Assembly: GCA_013407085.1 (NCBI GenBank)
Contig: JACCGJ010002676.1
Coordinates: 62,001-126,000 of the forward strand
Direction of reading: 5' to 3'
Origin: Atriophallophorus winterbourni
Lineage: Eukaryota > Platyhelminthes > Trematoda > Plagiorchiida > Microphallidae
DNA length: 64,000 nt
Positions 48,178 through 60,000 of the stretch are shown here, piece by piece; the stretch's first letter is position 1, and every line of letters starts with the position of its first letter. The notes below the pieces were generated by a model. It was not told where the DNA came from and made no database searches. It saw only the letters and a list, made by a program, of their open reading frames with translations. The position numbers were made by a program, and so were the translations under genes.

Positions 48178-48262
48178 ATAAAAGCTCATTTGCTTGCATC
48201 TCCATCACACACACCCCACGACCGGTTTCGTGTAGGGATAGTAGGATCAGGATCCGCAATGT
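48178..48262 (-). repeat. Satellite fragment at a CR1 3' end
   Basis: Starts AAAAGCTCATTTGCTTGC, the common satellite 3' end in reverse, 13 bp after the CR1-like tail. It includes ACGACCGGTTTCGTG (GAAAC box intact on the minus strand). The first hammerhead box is deleted: GTGTAGGGATAGTAGG follows directly. Confidence 0.78.
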
Positions 48263-50963
48263 TCGCAAATAATTGGCAAAATATAAAGATAATCTCGATA
48301 ATCAATTTCTTATATAGAACGAGAAATGATTTAATTGCGAAAAATAAATTAGTCTCAGAGTATATATTATATCATTTGATTTTAATTGAGTTTTAAGTGA
48401 CAACCCGCATCCATACTGCTTAATATTATTGAACATTCTTACATATTTTCCAGTTACAATTTCAAATGAGAACGATTTTCAGTAGATGAATTGTACAAAT
48501 TTTCTTACAGTAAAAATAAATATCATGTATATTATTCACAGCGAAGAAACATTAAGCATGTTCAGTAGTTTGTGCAAAATTCACAATCAGCTGCTTCAGC
48601 GCTTCATTGTATGGTGGTTGGATGCGATGTTTAGCGAACATTTCCGGGCTCCAAATAGACAGTTGCGCAGATAAAGAAAATATGTGCATGACCTTGTTCA
48701 GTTCTATGCTTTAGGGTTCTAGTAACCAGACTAATTAAATTGGATTTTTCGAGTGATCGCTTAACGATTTTTAAGTTAATACGTTCAAACTACGGGCGAA
48801 TTTTATAAAACTCTAGCCTTGCGACTTTTTATTTTGAGTGAGCCTTGCGTTTTCTATCCCAAATAATTCGATTGGGTGATGATTTATTGGGACACATATT
48901 TGAACTTTAAAATAACCTATTAACAACTATCGTGAATTGCTCAACTAGAGGATAGCGCGTCTATGGACAGAACGACAGACTGTCCCCGGTACTGTACACA
49001 GTGCATAAAAGTGATGGTGTATACTTTTATTCATTATGTCGTTCTAGAGATAGTTAGTTCAACAGGAGGAGATGCAATCCAAGCAGTATTAAAATTCTGC
49101 AGCGAATGACCTCATTAAACGCCTTCTTTGTTTTCTATGTTAGTGAGGTCTCACGAGAATATGGTGTAATCTCAAAGTACATGAGCTATTATTACGATAT
49201 CTGTTCCCAAACATAAGCAATCTGCATCAGAGAAGAAAAGGTTTATCTAATCATATAGTAGACAAATCACAAGCAGAAAAAACAAGCTTAATGCAGCAAG
49301 CGCACATTATTATTTGGAAGAATTACTAATGATTTTTCTGCCAAAATTGTACATCGGAAAAACTAAACAATTTTGGAGGACAATGAAAAGATTTTGTCGC
49401 AATATTACACAATTGTTCAATCGATCATTTCAATGTTGATGTCGTCATTTAATTTTTATGGACATGCAACAGTCTAACTTCAGATGCTCACAAGTTGAAA
49501 ACAAATTATTCGGTATAACCGATAGTGTTATCATCTTAAAGCCTGTTAATATACAAAAGTATCTCACCCTCCCTGACAGGGCCAAACCAATGGTACTAAA
49601 TATCTGTTTAATGTGGATTCGTGAGATTAAAACCTAGATATCTTGAACCTTCTGTCTCGACTGGCGAGATATGGTGATATTTGAAAAACAATTAATTTAT
49701 TGAGGTTTAAGAACGGCCACAGATAATTCTATAATCAGTAAAGTACATGAGCTGTTATTTTGTACGTATTTTGTCGATTTTCTGACGTTAGGCCTTAACA
49801 GATTTCCCATTTTACCTTCCTTTGTAGTTAATACGGATTTTGTACACTGTAATACTTATTGAGCACCGTGACTAAAATATGCATTTTTCACAATGACTTA
49901 TAATTTATTTTACACGATAACACACAATTTTCAAAAAACATTAACATACTAAAATATTTCAGCATATTTTTTTTAAATAAAGCTTATGCATTATTTATTC
50001 TTTTTTCTTATGTTTTTATTAACCAACTATTTGGATCGATCTGACTAGCTCACATTCGCAAAATTGATTAATTCATATAATTTAAAACAATAATTGAAAC
50101 CCAATTAAAATATACTTAGTTCGATTGGGATGGAAGATACACGAATTTCCCATGATGGAAAATTGATCACTCTAAATTTCTGTATTAAATGTTAATTATG
50201 GTTTTGCTAACTACCCGGATGATTTCATTCTTTTTTGAGTTTAACTATCGTTTTTGAACAATTTGGTTTATTTGTCCGATTACCTCAAGTCAAGCAACCT
50301 ATTTGCTTGTGACGCAAAATTTATGACAGTTGAATGCATGAAGAAACACGGATGCGTTTTACTTCAAGCGTTACAAACGCAGTCAACTGCCTGTACGCGA
50401 GCAACCAAACATGATCACTCAAGTAAATTTTAATTGTCAAACAATATTTTTCAATAGGAAAATGCTATGGAATACATTTCAGTGTATAATTCAATGGTGT
50501 TTCGTTCAAAGAATTTGCGAAACTGGTAAAAATATTTTAAAAAAACTTAGACCCAGTGGATTGCTCTCATTCTCAGTGTTTGATATCTCTGAAATCTTAG
50601 CAAAAGCACATCTTAAGTTTGAGAATCATTTAGTTCCGGTTTTCTTAAAGAACACCTAAATACTAATCTTTGCCCATGACAGAATAATGAACGGTTTTTA
50701 TCCTAGTGTCATCTTCCTTTACATATTGCTGGTTTGAGAAAATAGTTGTATCATCAGACAGTGGGTTCAGCGTTTTTACTGATCCGTTGACTATTTTGTA
50801 CAAAGACCGTGTTGGTGAGTTATTCAAGGAAATCGACATGAATGTTATTCACCATACAAGCATGCTTGCTATGTAAACACTTGCAAGTTTAAATTGTGTG
50901 AGTATGCTGTAGTTGAGCTGATGAATCTGTTTGCAGATTGCTAAATTTTCCAAATTGTACAAA
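48263..50963. other. Non-coding AT-rich DNA, nothing recognised
   Basis: No supported feature in 2.7 kb. Confidence 0.5.
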
Positions 50964-51052
50964 AAAGCTCATTTGCTTGCATTTCAATCACACCCACCCC
51001 ACCACCGGTTTCGTAATGTTTGCACTCATAAGGTAGTAACAGTAGGATCAGC
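50964..51052 (-). repeat. Satellite fragment with near-intact core
   Basis: The minus strand gives CTTATGAG (51025-51032), GTGCAAACATTAC, GAAAC (51008-51012), then CGGTGGTGGGG. The GTGGGG can pair with the upstream CTAC of stem I only partly here. The 3' end is CAAATGAGC plus T-run, as elsewhere. Confidence 0.78.
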
Positions 51053-51860
51053 CTCTTATTTCGAATAACTCTGAAGGGAAGTCATGAATATGAGACAGAA
51101 AAATTCGACTACCCTCAACATACATTCAGCAACTATTTTCAAAGACAATAATTCTGTTCCTTAGAAAGATTCCTAATTTACTGCTGAAACTTTCACGTGG
51201 CTATCAACCTTCGTGTCTTCTCGTTAATATTGAAATATGATCTCATCATACATTATATACATATACCTTTTACTTTTTTATGTATATATATATTTATATA
51301 CATAAAAAAGTTGACTCAACCATATATCACTTTGGTTTCATGGTTTATCCGGATCAAAATTCGGCAGCTGCAACTCATTTCGGAAACTAATGCGTTTGGA
51401 AATATTGTTCGTTATTTCGCTACTTATCAGTAGCATATCTAGTGATATTTTACTGAAAATGAACCGTAGCTAGTGTTGGATCGTATATTCCACTCAGAGG
51501 AATTTGAATCTTACGAGTTTTACAAATACAAATTTGCTTCCTGTCGAAATCTGAGGTACATTGGCTAAGTCAATAACTAGGACACTATAACTAATAAGAG
51601 GTAATGGCTGATAACTAGGACACTATAACGAATTAGTTTCGGGCATGTTTAGCTCGTGGGCTAACAATGCTGGTCACCCTAACGACAGAAAAATCCTCAA
51701 TTTGAAACTTTAATGCAGCATCGCTCTATTTATTCGTGTTTGATTTCTCACGAATCAAATTCTACGGAAAATATATAGACCATTTCTGGTCATTTTTAAT
51801 TGCTATGGAAATTATTATTATTTGATAATATTTAATATAAATATTAAATTAGCTTGCTTA
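51053..51860. other. Non-coding DNA with a small palindrome and a short duplication
   Basis: A 17-bp-arm palindrome lies at 51272-51311 (ACTTTTTTATGTATATA and its inverse). A near-exact direct repeat of ATAACTAGGACACTATAAC starts at about 51573 and 51611, 39 bp apart. No gene seen. Confidence 0.65.
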
Positions 51861-52065
51861 GTTTCGACTGGTTCATCAAGAGTACAAATCATACATCCTG
51901 TGAAATCAGCGGCCAAGTTTCACATCCATAAAAAACGTACAGGGCATGTCGATGCTTTGTAAACGCGTATTTAACTTTTGAAGCTGATCCATAGCATCAT
52001 TTTGTCATTTCTGCCAGAAACAACTATATCATCAGCATAAGTAAGAAGCTAACACTGCTTTTACA
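51861..52065 (-). pseudogene. RTE-like reverse transcriptase scraps
   Basis: On the minus strand the translation shows LLTYADDIVVSGRND (about 52050-52005), an active-site YADD block. Further on, in another frame, YGCETWPLISQ (about 51930-51895) matches the LLYGCETWPLR motif found C-terminal to the palm in RTE-type elements. The sequence between is shortened and frameshifted. These motifs differ from the GSETWTTHARH family in the rest of the window, so this is a second RTE-like family. Confidence 0.6.
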
Positions 52066-52169
52066 ACGGTAACCCTTGTCCTCAATCTACTCGAACGATT
52101 ATTTGGGAAATTTTCGCCCAAGATATTTCCAGGGATAGTGAATACATATTTTTGACTAGTCAAACAATA

Positions 52170-52608
52170 CGGTTAGTAGTCATGTTTTCAGTGGCTCAAG
52201 ACTGATGTTGAACTTATGCATCGAATCTATCACAGCTCAACAAAACTAGTTTTCGGCATCCGAACTAAGCCTTATAAAGAAAGGATAGCACAACTGAATC
52301 TGCCCGACTTTCTCTATCAACGAACCAGAGGAGACCTTATCCTACGTTACAAAATATTCATTACCCCAAACCTTACAGGGTTTATTCACAGGAAGGTATA
52401 CGAGACAATATCCACCCATGACTATGTTCTAGTGGTAACCCATTCCCGCCTGAAATGTAGAAGTTGATTATATTCTGTCCGTGTCTGTTATACTTGGAAC
52501 AGTTCACCTCCAACCGTTGCTCACTTTACTCTATTGCATGAGTTAGAGACGAAATTAGACGAATTTTTATTAAAGTATGCGCTTCACAAACAATTATATA
52601 TTGCTTGA
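52170..52608 (+). pseudogene. CR1-like C-terminal fragment
   Basis: The translation gives a WLKTDVEL-like stretch, then MHRIYHSSTKLVFGIRTKPY, RIAQLNLPDFLYQRTRGDLI and LRYKIF. After a stop at about 52466 the frame continues with YSVRVCYTWNSSPP, and ELETKLDEFLLKY near 52540-52585. These correspond in order to the CR1 C-terminal domain at 1150-1565. It is 5'-truncated before the reverse transcriptase, and no heptamer tail is clear. Confidence 0.8.
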
Positions 52609-53776
52609 TCTAATAAATTCTATTTTTGTCATCGTATGGTTATTGCTGAGCTTGTTGCTCTTTTAGACCTGTGAAAACTAGAATTATCTTGAAAAAGGAC
52701 GAATCTAGGTGCTTACGAAGGTAAAATCGAAATCGCAGGGGAATATAATTTCTAGATGAGGTAATGCGTGATTGTCCCTTAAAGCTTCCAGCTCACCCAT
52801 TATATTCTCTGATAAACCTAATATTTTGCATGAAACAAAAATATCATGTTTATCATTTTCCTGAACAACCGCAAATGTTATTATCATAACATCATAAAAT
52901 GATTACTTGTAACAAATATGTGCATGGTTTCACCATGTCTCGTGATATGCAAGGATATTTACTTTTGCCAATAAAGCTTTCCCTCACAAGCAAATCTTAC
53001 AAAATATGTGGTAAAATTTATCGCGATATATACTTTACGATTACAGCAATGTGAGTAGTGACATGTGCGTTTGCAATGCGTGCTTTTAAATTGATTGTTC
53101 CACATTTCTTTTGTACACATATTCAAAATTATATGTCTTGTGATAATGCTACTGCTTAGATTGATAAATAATTGTTGGATACTAGTATTCTGTCGAGTTA
53201 GTGGATTTGTGCTAAATAAATCCTAGATAATCACCATATCTATGGGAACATATAACGGAATCAGCTCCGAACATCCTCAATAAAGTCTAGACTACTTTTG
53301 GGCTACATAGTATTTTTATATTGCACTTCATGTTTATAAACCATGTGATGCATTTATGAATATTCTTTCGTGTTGATTGTTAACAAGACGCCCAATTCAG
53401 ATTATCATATTCATCGTTTAAACACTATTGTTGATGGTTCTGCAATCTTTGATGTAAAATTAATATATGACCCGGAAAGTACATATTGGGATGTACCCAC
53501 ACCATATACTTTTCCATTCATCGTGGAATGAATGCTTCTATCAACAGGGTTATAGCAATCACGAAAGTTTATTACTTCCTAATTATCTCTGTAACTCTCG
53601 ATTGATCTATTAAAATACACTTATATTTAACTACCTTTCAATCACACTGAATACATTTCTAACACGTTACCTATTCAACAATACATTTATACAATGTCAA
53701 TATATGTTAACTACCTTTTCTTATCACTTATTAAATATTTATTCATCCCTAAAAATTTCAAGCAAGCTATATATAT
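52609..53776. other. Non-coding AT-rich DNA
   Basis: No supported feature. Confidence 0.5.
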
Positions 53777-54017
53777 ATGCTACTGATGAGTAGCAAAAGA
53801 ATATAAACCCTTAGCTAATCTGCAAATTGCTCAATCACAATCCCACTTAACATTTTGACTGCAACACCCAAAATAGCTTTCATATTTGTATCATAAATGT
53901 CATATATATATATATATATATATTGGGTGTTGCAGTCAAAATGTTAAGTGGGATTGTCATTGAGCAATTTGCAGATTAGCTAAGGGTTTATATTCTTTTG
54001 CTACTCATCAGTAGCAT
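53777..54017. repeat. Long near-perfect inverted repeat, 95-nt arms
   Basis: The left arm 53777-53871 and right arm 53923-54017 match at 94 of 95 positions; the single difference lies in the CAATCACAATC block. The 51-nt spacer contains an (AT)n run. The outer ends carry the small palindrome GCTACTGATGAGTAGC. No target duplication is obvious. It could be a foldback transposon or a recent inverted duplication. Confidence 0.92.
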
Positions 54018-54180
54018 GCACAACGACATTTCTATAAACTCGAGCAGTGGTAGTCAGTGGAGAGTAGTCTTTACACGCTTGACAATAAATCATGTTTTAT
54101 TATATTCTGAAATGCATCTGTATAATCGGATTGTTGCATCACCAATTAAAATTATCACGGAAATTTCGTCTTACCACGAG

Positions 54181-54635
54181 CCACAACATCTTTGACACAT
54201 ACTAAACTTGTCTGCACAAATACTCATCATCCAACAATTTTATTCAGATCCAACATCAAATGTATGTACACAAACGCACAATGCTTGATAAATAAGTTAC
54301 CTGAGCTAATCTAGGCGCGTCTAAAATATTCACCACTCCTGATAACCGTAATGGAAACCTGATTCAACCAGCAATAGGCTGAGGTGAAAATTTCCAATTT
54401 CAAACACGTAAGGGATGGGGATATGAGCATCACAATAAAAGGCCATAAAAGGAGAGGATCGCAACTCTGAACCGTTTTCACTTTTCGTACCGTCGTCTCA
54501 AGGGTGACTTCATTCTGCCGTTCAACATTCGACATACAGTGGATTAAACACTTGAACTTCTGTTTCATCGGCAAGAAGCACGCGGTAGCAGATCTCATGG
54601 TTACAGGATAATTATTTCACACTCTACATTAAATT
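54181..54635 (+). pseudogene. Internally deleted copy of the 44.5-kb CR1-like element
   Basis: 54181-54395 matches the ORF2 start at 45260-45475 (ACGCACAATGCTTGATAAAT is shared exactly at its core). From about 54447 the sequence matches 47700-47890 near the ORF2 end. About 2.2 kb present in the other copy is missing, with the join near GGCCATA. Both halves contain stops. Confidence 0.85.
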
Positions 54636-54679
54636 GTCGACGTATCGAGTTACGCAGATCCGACCTAAACTCTGGATCA

Positions 54680-54990
54680 TTTAATTTGTTTTATAAATGT
54701 TTGGTTTGGTCTTCGTTGATGTCCTGATAACTGGTGGTGTCTCGCAGAAGTTGTGAAGCTTTGCGTACATAATCGTCTTTGTTCATAACCACCCTCACAC
54801 GTCCTTTGTCTGTGGTAATAAAAAAATTTGTATCTTTTCTTAAATATTCATTGCAGTGATCTCATTGCGAGTCAGAACTTGGTGCTCTTTGTTCACATTG
54901 AGTGCGGGTGAATATTTTCTTGGTTTTTTCTCAAATAGATTGTGTTTTTAGCATCCTTGAAGTTAAAATTTAACCCTCGAATAAGCACGC
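54680..54990 (-). pseudogene. PLE reverse transcriptase N-terminal fragment, inverted
   Basis: The minus strand reads TNFFITTDKGRVRVVMNKDD, then YVRKASQLLRDTTSYQDINE. This matches the conserved ADKG-VVMDKDDY block near the start of the PLE reverse transcriptase. A weaker upstream stretch (ENLKDAKNTIYLRKN) lies toward 54990. It points opposite to the PLE palm and thumb pieces at 55168-56760, although in an intact element it would precede them. A 27-nt stretch (CTGATCC or CAGATCC, then AAACTCTGGATC) at about 54655-54680 recurs at about 55230-55257. Confidence 0.75.
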
Positions 54991-55323
54991 GTTCCAAATC
55001 TGCCGACAGCATCTTTTCGATAGAAACTTAGTTCAGGAGTTTGATCTTGATCAAAGTTGATTAGACACACTTAGTCATCATGTTTTCGACGTTATTTGAC
55101 CTCCGCGTTCTTTGTTTTAACGTTGATTGCGACAGAAAGTTGTTGCGTCATTTGCTCACTAAATTCACCGCAACAGATAAATAAGAAAAAAAGGAGAAAG
55201 AAAAAAGGAAGAAGACTTGAACTCATCACTTTACCGCTGATCCAACCCAAACTCTGGATCCGATGCGTCGATGATACGTTCGTAATTCTAAAGAAAGAAG
55301 ACCGGGAGTATGCGCACAGTCTA

Positions 55324-56223
55324 CAGTGGAACCCACCTACAACGAACTCGTTTTCAACGAATTCTTGGGTTGAACGAACACACCATGATTTCTCAAATAA
55401 ATTCCTTCTTTGTAAGCCTATTTAAAACATTAGTACAACGAATCAGCTCGTTACTAATCTCGCTTTTGACGAACACTGTACACGTTCCCGACAGCTATGT
55501 TTCTTCAATAAAGTTTTATACAAAAAACGAAATCGATTTGTCTTGCCGTTAACACACAAAGCTCCATCAAGAGTGGCCTGCAGTGCGCTAAGAATAGAAC
55601 TGACACACACAGCTTGGAAAGACACAGGCAGCCTAGCCTCCAGTGTGCTAACTGACTCGCACGCACGCACAAGAAAATCACGTGAATTCTCTCTGACTGG
55701 TGATCACAGACCTATGACAAATTGCAATCACTCAAGCAGACACTTCATTCCCTTCTTGCAGTTACACGATAGCTGACAGTCAACGAAAACGAGAGCAGTT
55801 TAGCCTAGAGAAAAAACAGAGAAATTTTAGCTGAAGTGGAGAATGGCCAAATGACAAAATCTGAAATTGCTAAAAAAATATGTCATAGCAAAATCAACGC
55901 TGTCCAACTTCCTGCAGCACAACAAGCATCTCTCTGAATTAACATTCATGCCATTCGTTTTAGAATAAATATACGATTATTAACATGAACTTGGAATTAA
56001 TGTTGTGATATGTGTGCTGTGGCATCATCTATTCATCAAATGGATCACACGCATGCAGAAACACACTAAGGTAAGACATTCTTCACTACTTTATTGTTTA
56101 CACGTGTACAGAAAAACGGCGCCAACATCACATGCCTGACAATGCGTTTTGCATACAACGAATTCCGCTTTTAACGAACATTTTACTCTCACCCCAGAGA
56201 TGTGTTGTACCAAGGTTTCACTG
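55324..56223 (+). mobile_element. pogo/Tigger-type DNA transposon derivative, 900 bp
   Basis: The left end starts CAGTGGAACCCACCTACAAC (55324), and the right end is the inverse-type GTTGTACCAAGGTTTCACTG (ending 56223). Both are flanked by TA (55322-55323, 56224-56225). CAGTG-AACC termini and internal AACGAA repeats fit the Tigger group. Inside, a helix-turn-helix relic lies at 55817-55935, but the DDE catalytic region is missing, so it is a deleted non-autonomous copy. Its removal rejoins PLE codons across the site. Confidence 0.86.
55817..55935 (+). pseudogene. CENP-B/Tigger-like DNA-binding domain relic
   Basis: The translation LAEVENGQMTKSEIAKK, then a serine-threonine-leucine-serine turn and a QHNKHLSE end, follows the pattern of the first helix-turn-helix in Tigger transposases and CENP-B. 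One base-level shift separates the two halves. It is on the same strand as the surrounding transposon termini order. Only about 40 codons remain. Confidence 0.6.
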
Positions 56224-56760
56224 TACTTAGTTAGGTGTTCACAAAAATTCAATTCAAGAAGGAGACAGAATGTGACAACTGCCTACCATTTCTGGATGTG
56301 AACATGCGAAGAACATAAACCGCAAACCTAAAAACAAGTATATACAGGAGAGGAACACACATGGATCAAATGTTGAACTTTAAAAGCAAACATCCGGCCA
56401 CCCTCGAGCGAAGCTGCGTCCGAACAAAATTTAAACTAGCGAAAACACCGAAGTACCGACGAACTAATTAGAGAATAGGAGAAATATTTATTCAAACACT
56501 TCCGGAAGAATGGATACCCAAATGACTTCATCATTCGCAACATGGACTCGACAGCCCAATCGCGTGTGAACAACACAAAAACAGCAAGGTTACCACTACC
56601 CTATATCCAACATATCTCGGATACTACCGCAAGAATAATACGACATTTGGTAATTAGTGTTCCACACAAGCCAGCTTCATCGCTGAGTGGCCAACAAGCA
56701 AGGTCAATGAAACGTTTTCTATTGGTAAAAGAAATAACGTCACGTATAGAATAGTTTTGT

Positions 56761-57035
56761 CGATGATCATTGTCATCGTTATCATCATCAAATTGAAAGC
56801 ACATGATGTCGGGCTTTTTGAATGCCCCTGGTTATGAGTTTTATGTGAGAAGACGCTGCTTACACACAGTGCCATTTTCTTTTGTGTATTTGTGTAAGCC
56901 TGGACAACCTAACAGTATTCCAACCCATATACTGTTTTTGACTGGGTGACACTGCCTGCCTTTTGTATTGTGATTTCATCATCATCTTCATCATGGTCAT
57001 TATCATAATAATTATCGTCATCATCATGTCCGGAG
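56761..57035. repeat. CAT/ATT-rich low-complexity DNA
   Basis: Imperfect CAT and ATC triplet runs lie at about 56765-56792 and 56985-57030, with unassigned DNA between. The RTE copy begins immediately after the second run. Confidence 0.7.
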
Positions 57036-60000
57036 CCAGAGTTCCGTTAGGCAGTCTGGAATTTTATTCAACTTCGTCCTGCCAACTCTTGCGACGGCAT
57101 CGTTGTCTAAACGTATCAGCATAGCTGTTCCTTTGGTTCCGGTGGTGCCGTGAATAGGGAGCACTTGCTGCATGGGCAACAGCTAGTTCTGAATATTGGA
57201 GTGACCTGGCGTAAATTACAACGCACCAATGTACAGGACACTCTATCCCGATTCTAAGGATAATAACACGGGAAGCAGCAGATACAGGTTAGAAGCTGTG
57301 GCTGGACTGGCGTAGAGCTCAGTGACAGGGGCTGCTTCCGACAGTGAGAGAGACTTTCAGTTCTCATTAAACGGCTACCGCACACCTCAAGCTGGGCAGC
57401 CCACAGTCAATAATGTGCCGTCTTGCCATGGTCTGCTATCCAGATTGGGTGTATGGGGATTAGGAATCAACCGGCAAGCAGAATGTATCTTTCCGCACCA
57501 GCGAAACGAATTACTAAACAACAAAGGTCAGTTCTTAAACTGGGAACCTGGAACGTCCGGTCCATGCTTCCAGGATTTCATGACGACGTCTCTAATATCA
57601 GAGGCGTAAGAAAACCAGCTGTGATTAACAATGAGCTACAGAGTCAGAATGCCGACGTGGCTGTTCTGCAAGAAACGCGATTATCAGACACCGGTATGCT
57701 AGCAGAAAAAGATTACACATTTTTGGAAAGGAAATGTTTCTGATGAGCCTGGACTGCAAGGAGTTGGGTTTGCCGTACGAAACGACCTACTAAAATCAGC
57801 AAAACCGAGCAGCAGCGAGAGCGAACGGATTTAGTTTCTAAATCTGAAGTGCATTACTGGTACCAATGCGTCGGTCGAAGTTAATGCACCGACGCTCTCT
57901 GTGACGCCTGCTGAAAAAGACGCTTTTTATCATAACCTCACAACAGTCTTCAAAAACATGCCACAAAAACTGTGTAGATGTATTAGGTGATTTCAATGCC
58001 AGAGTTAGTGCAGATTACTAGTCTTGGCAAAATTGTCTCGGAAGGTTAGGATTTGATTAAACCAATGAAAATGGAAACGCCCTTGAGAAATGTGCACACA
58101 GTTCAGTCTTTATGTCAGTGACACCTTTTTTCAAACAAAACCACAGCATAAAGTCTCTTGGAAACATCCTCGCTCTAAGCATTGGCATCAGCTTGATCTT
58201 ATTCTTGTTAGACGCACTAATATGGGAAGTGTACTTCTCACCAGTGCATATCAAAGGGCAAACCGCGACACTGATCATTCACTGGTCTGGGCAAAACTTA
58301 ATCTTCCACACACAAGATTTCAAAGCACCAAATTGTATGCTTAGCCTAGGATAGACGTCACTCGCATGTACGAACCTAATCTAGCTGCATGATTTACAAA
58401 AGCCTTCACAGCGGAGTTTAACAAGACAACCCCACTCAAATCGGCTACAGAAAACTTGGAATCGATAAAAAGCTGCATATGCTGAGTCGCTCTTTCCACT
58501 TTTGGTCCAAAGAAACCTCAAACGAACGAATGGTTCGAAGCAAAAGCTTCTGAGGTGACTGCTGTGTTGGCTGAGAAACAGTCAGCATTCTTGAAGTTGT
58601 AATTTTTGATCTGTTGGCACACAACAGATGAAAAACTACAACTTCTAAGAGTAGCTAGAAATAAGGTCCAACAGACTGCAAGACTATGCGCAAATGACTA
58701 CTGGACAGAAATTACCCTCAATATCCAAAAAGCTGCGGATACTGAAACTTTTCACGGTATGTATGATGGGATCAAGGGAGCCATTGGTCCAAACAAACTT
58801 AAAACGGCTCCCATGAAGTCTGTATCTGGTAACCCGATTGTGGAAAAAACTCAACAGATGGAAAGATGGGTAGAGCACTTCTCCTCTCTTTACTTTAGGG
58901 AGAGTATGGTTATACGGCCTGTACTTAAAAATGTCGAGCGGTTGCCGACCATTGAATATCTAGATACTCCATCTACTCTTGATAAGCTCAATAGGGCAAT
59001 CGACCGCTTAGCTAATGGAAAGACCCCTGGTGACGACGGAATTCCACGTGATCTCAGCAAATGCTGTAGAGCAGCATTATTACAACATCTTCACCATTTG
59101 CTTCTTAAGTGCTGGCAGGAGGGGCGTGTCCCACCAGAGATGCGTGACGCAATAATCATCACGCTATTTAAGAATAAAGGTGATAGAGGCGACTGCAACA
59201 ATTACAGAGGAATCTCCCTTCTAAATGTTGTAGGCAAATCGTTTGCTAAAGTCTTACGGATCCAGCTACAAATTTTAGCTGATAGAATTTACTCCGAATC
59301 TCAATGTGGCTTCCGCAAAGGAAGATCAACCGTTGACATGATATTCGCCCTGAGACAACTTCAAGAAAAGTGTCGGGAACAGCGTATGTCATTATACGCT
59401 GTTTTTTATTGATTTAACGAAGGCATTCGAGTACGTCAGCAGGGTAGTTTTTTTCAAAATGCTTGATTTGATAGGCTCCCCCCCCAAGACTGCTCAAACT
59501 CGTTATTTCGTTCCATTCAGGCATGAAGGGCTCAGTCCATTTTAACGGTTTCTGGTCAGAAGCATTTGAAATTCGCCAAAGCGTCAAACGAGGGTGTGTT
59601 CTTGCTCCGACGCTGTTCGGCATTTTTTATGCTCTGCTTCTAAAGCACGCTTTCAGGACGAGGACAGAAGGCATTTACCTACGCACGCGAATTGATGGGA
59701 AGCTTTATAACCGGAACGGTTTGAGAGCACAAATCAAAACACGAAATGTGCTAATCCGTGACCTGCTGTTTGCCGACGATGCAGCCATTATTCCTCACTC
59801 CCAAGAGAACCTCCAGTCGCTAATGGACTGTTTTTCGTCGGCATGCAAAGACTTTGGTCTAACAATCAGCATGAGCAAGACCAAAGTCCTTGGTCAATGG
59901 ACTGGATCGACTGCAAACATCATTGTGGTAATCTGTCAGCTTGAATCAGAAAATTATTTCATGTATCTTGGTTCAACCATTGCGGATAACTTCTCACTAG

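Larger units (their letters stand above)
55168..56760 (+). pseudogene. PLE reverse transcriptase palm and thumb, split by a pogo/Tigger element
   Basis: Before the insertion the frame shows PKLWIRCVDDTFVILKKEDR (about 55243-55305), the PLE catalytic VDD block, up to EYAHSL at 55323. After the insertion the expected continuation appears: VFTKIQFKKE, then CLPFLDVNMRRT and IYRRGTHMDQMLNFKSKHPA (about 56235-56400). The thumb part lies at 56590-56750 (LPYIQHISDTTARI, then VPHKPASSL). Several stops are present. No endonuclease domain follows, because DNA after 56760 is low-complexity. Confidence 0.85.

Noticed and set aside
53779..53800. CTGATGAGTAGC as a third hammerhead
   Set aside because: No GAAA box follows at a suitable distance and no stem II forms. 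The motif is just a small palindrome at the end of the inverted repeat.
56985..57035. CAT-rich triplet run as coding polyhistidine or poly-isoleucine
   Set aside because: The run is imperfect, is interrupted, and lies between two dead retroelements.
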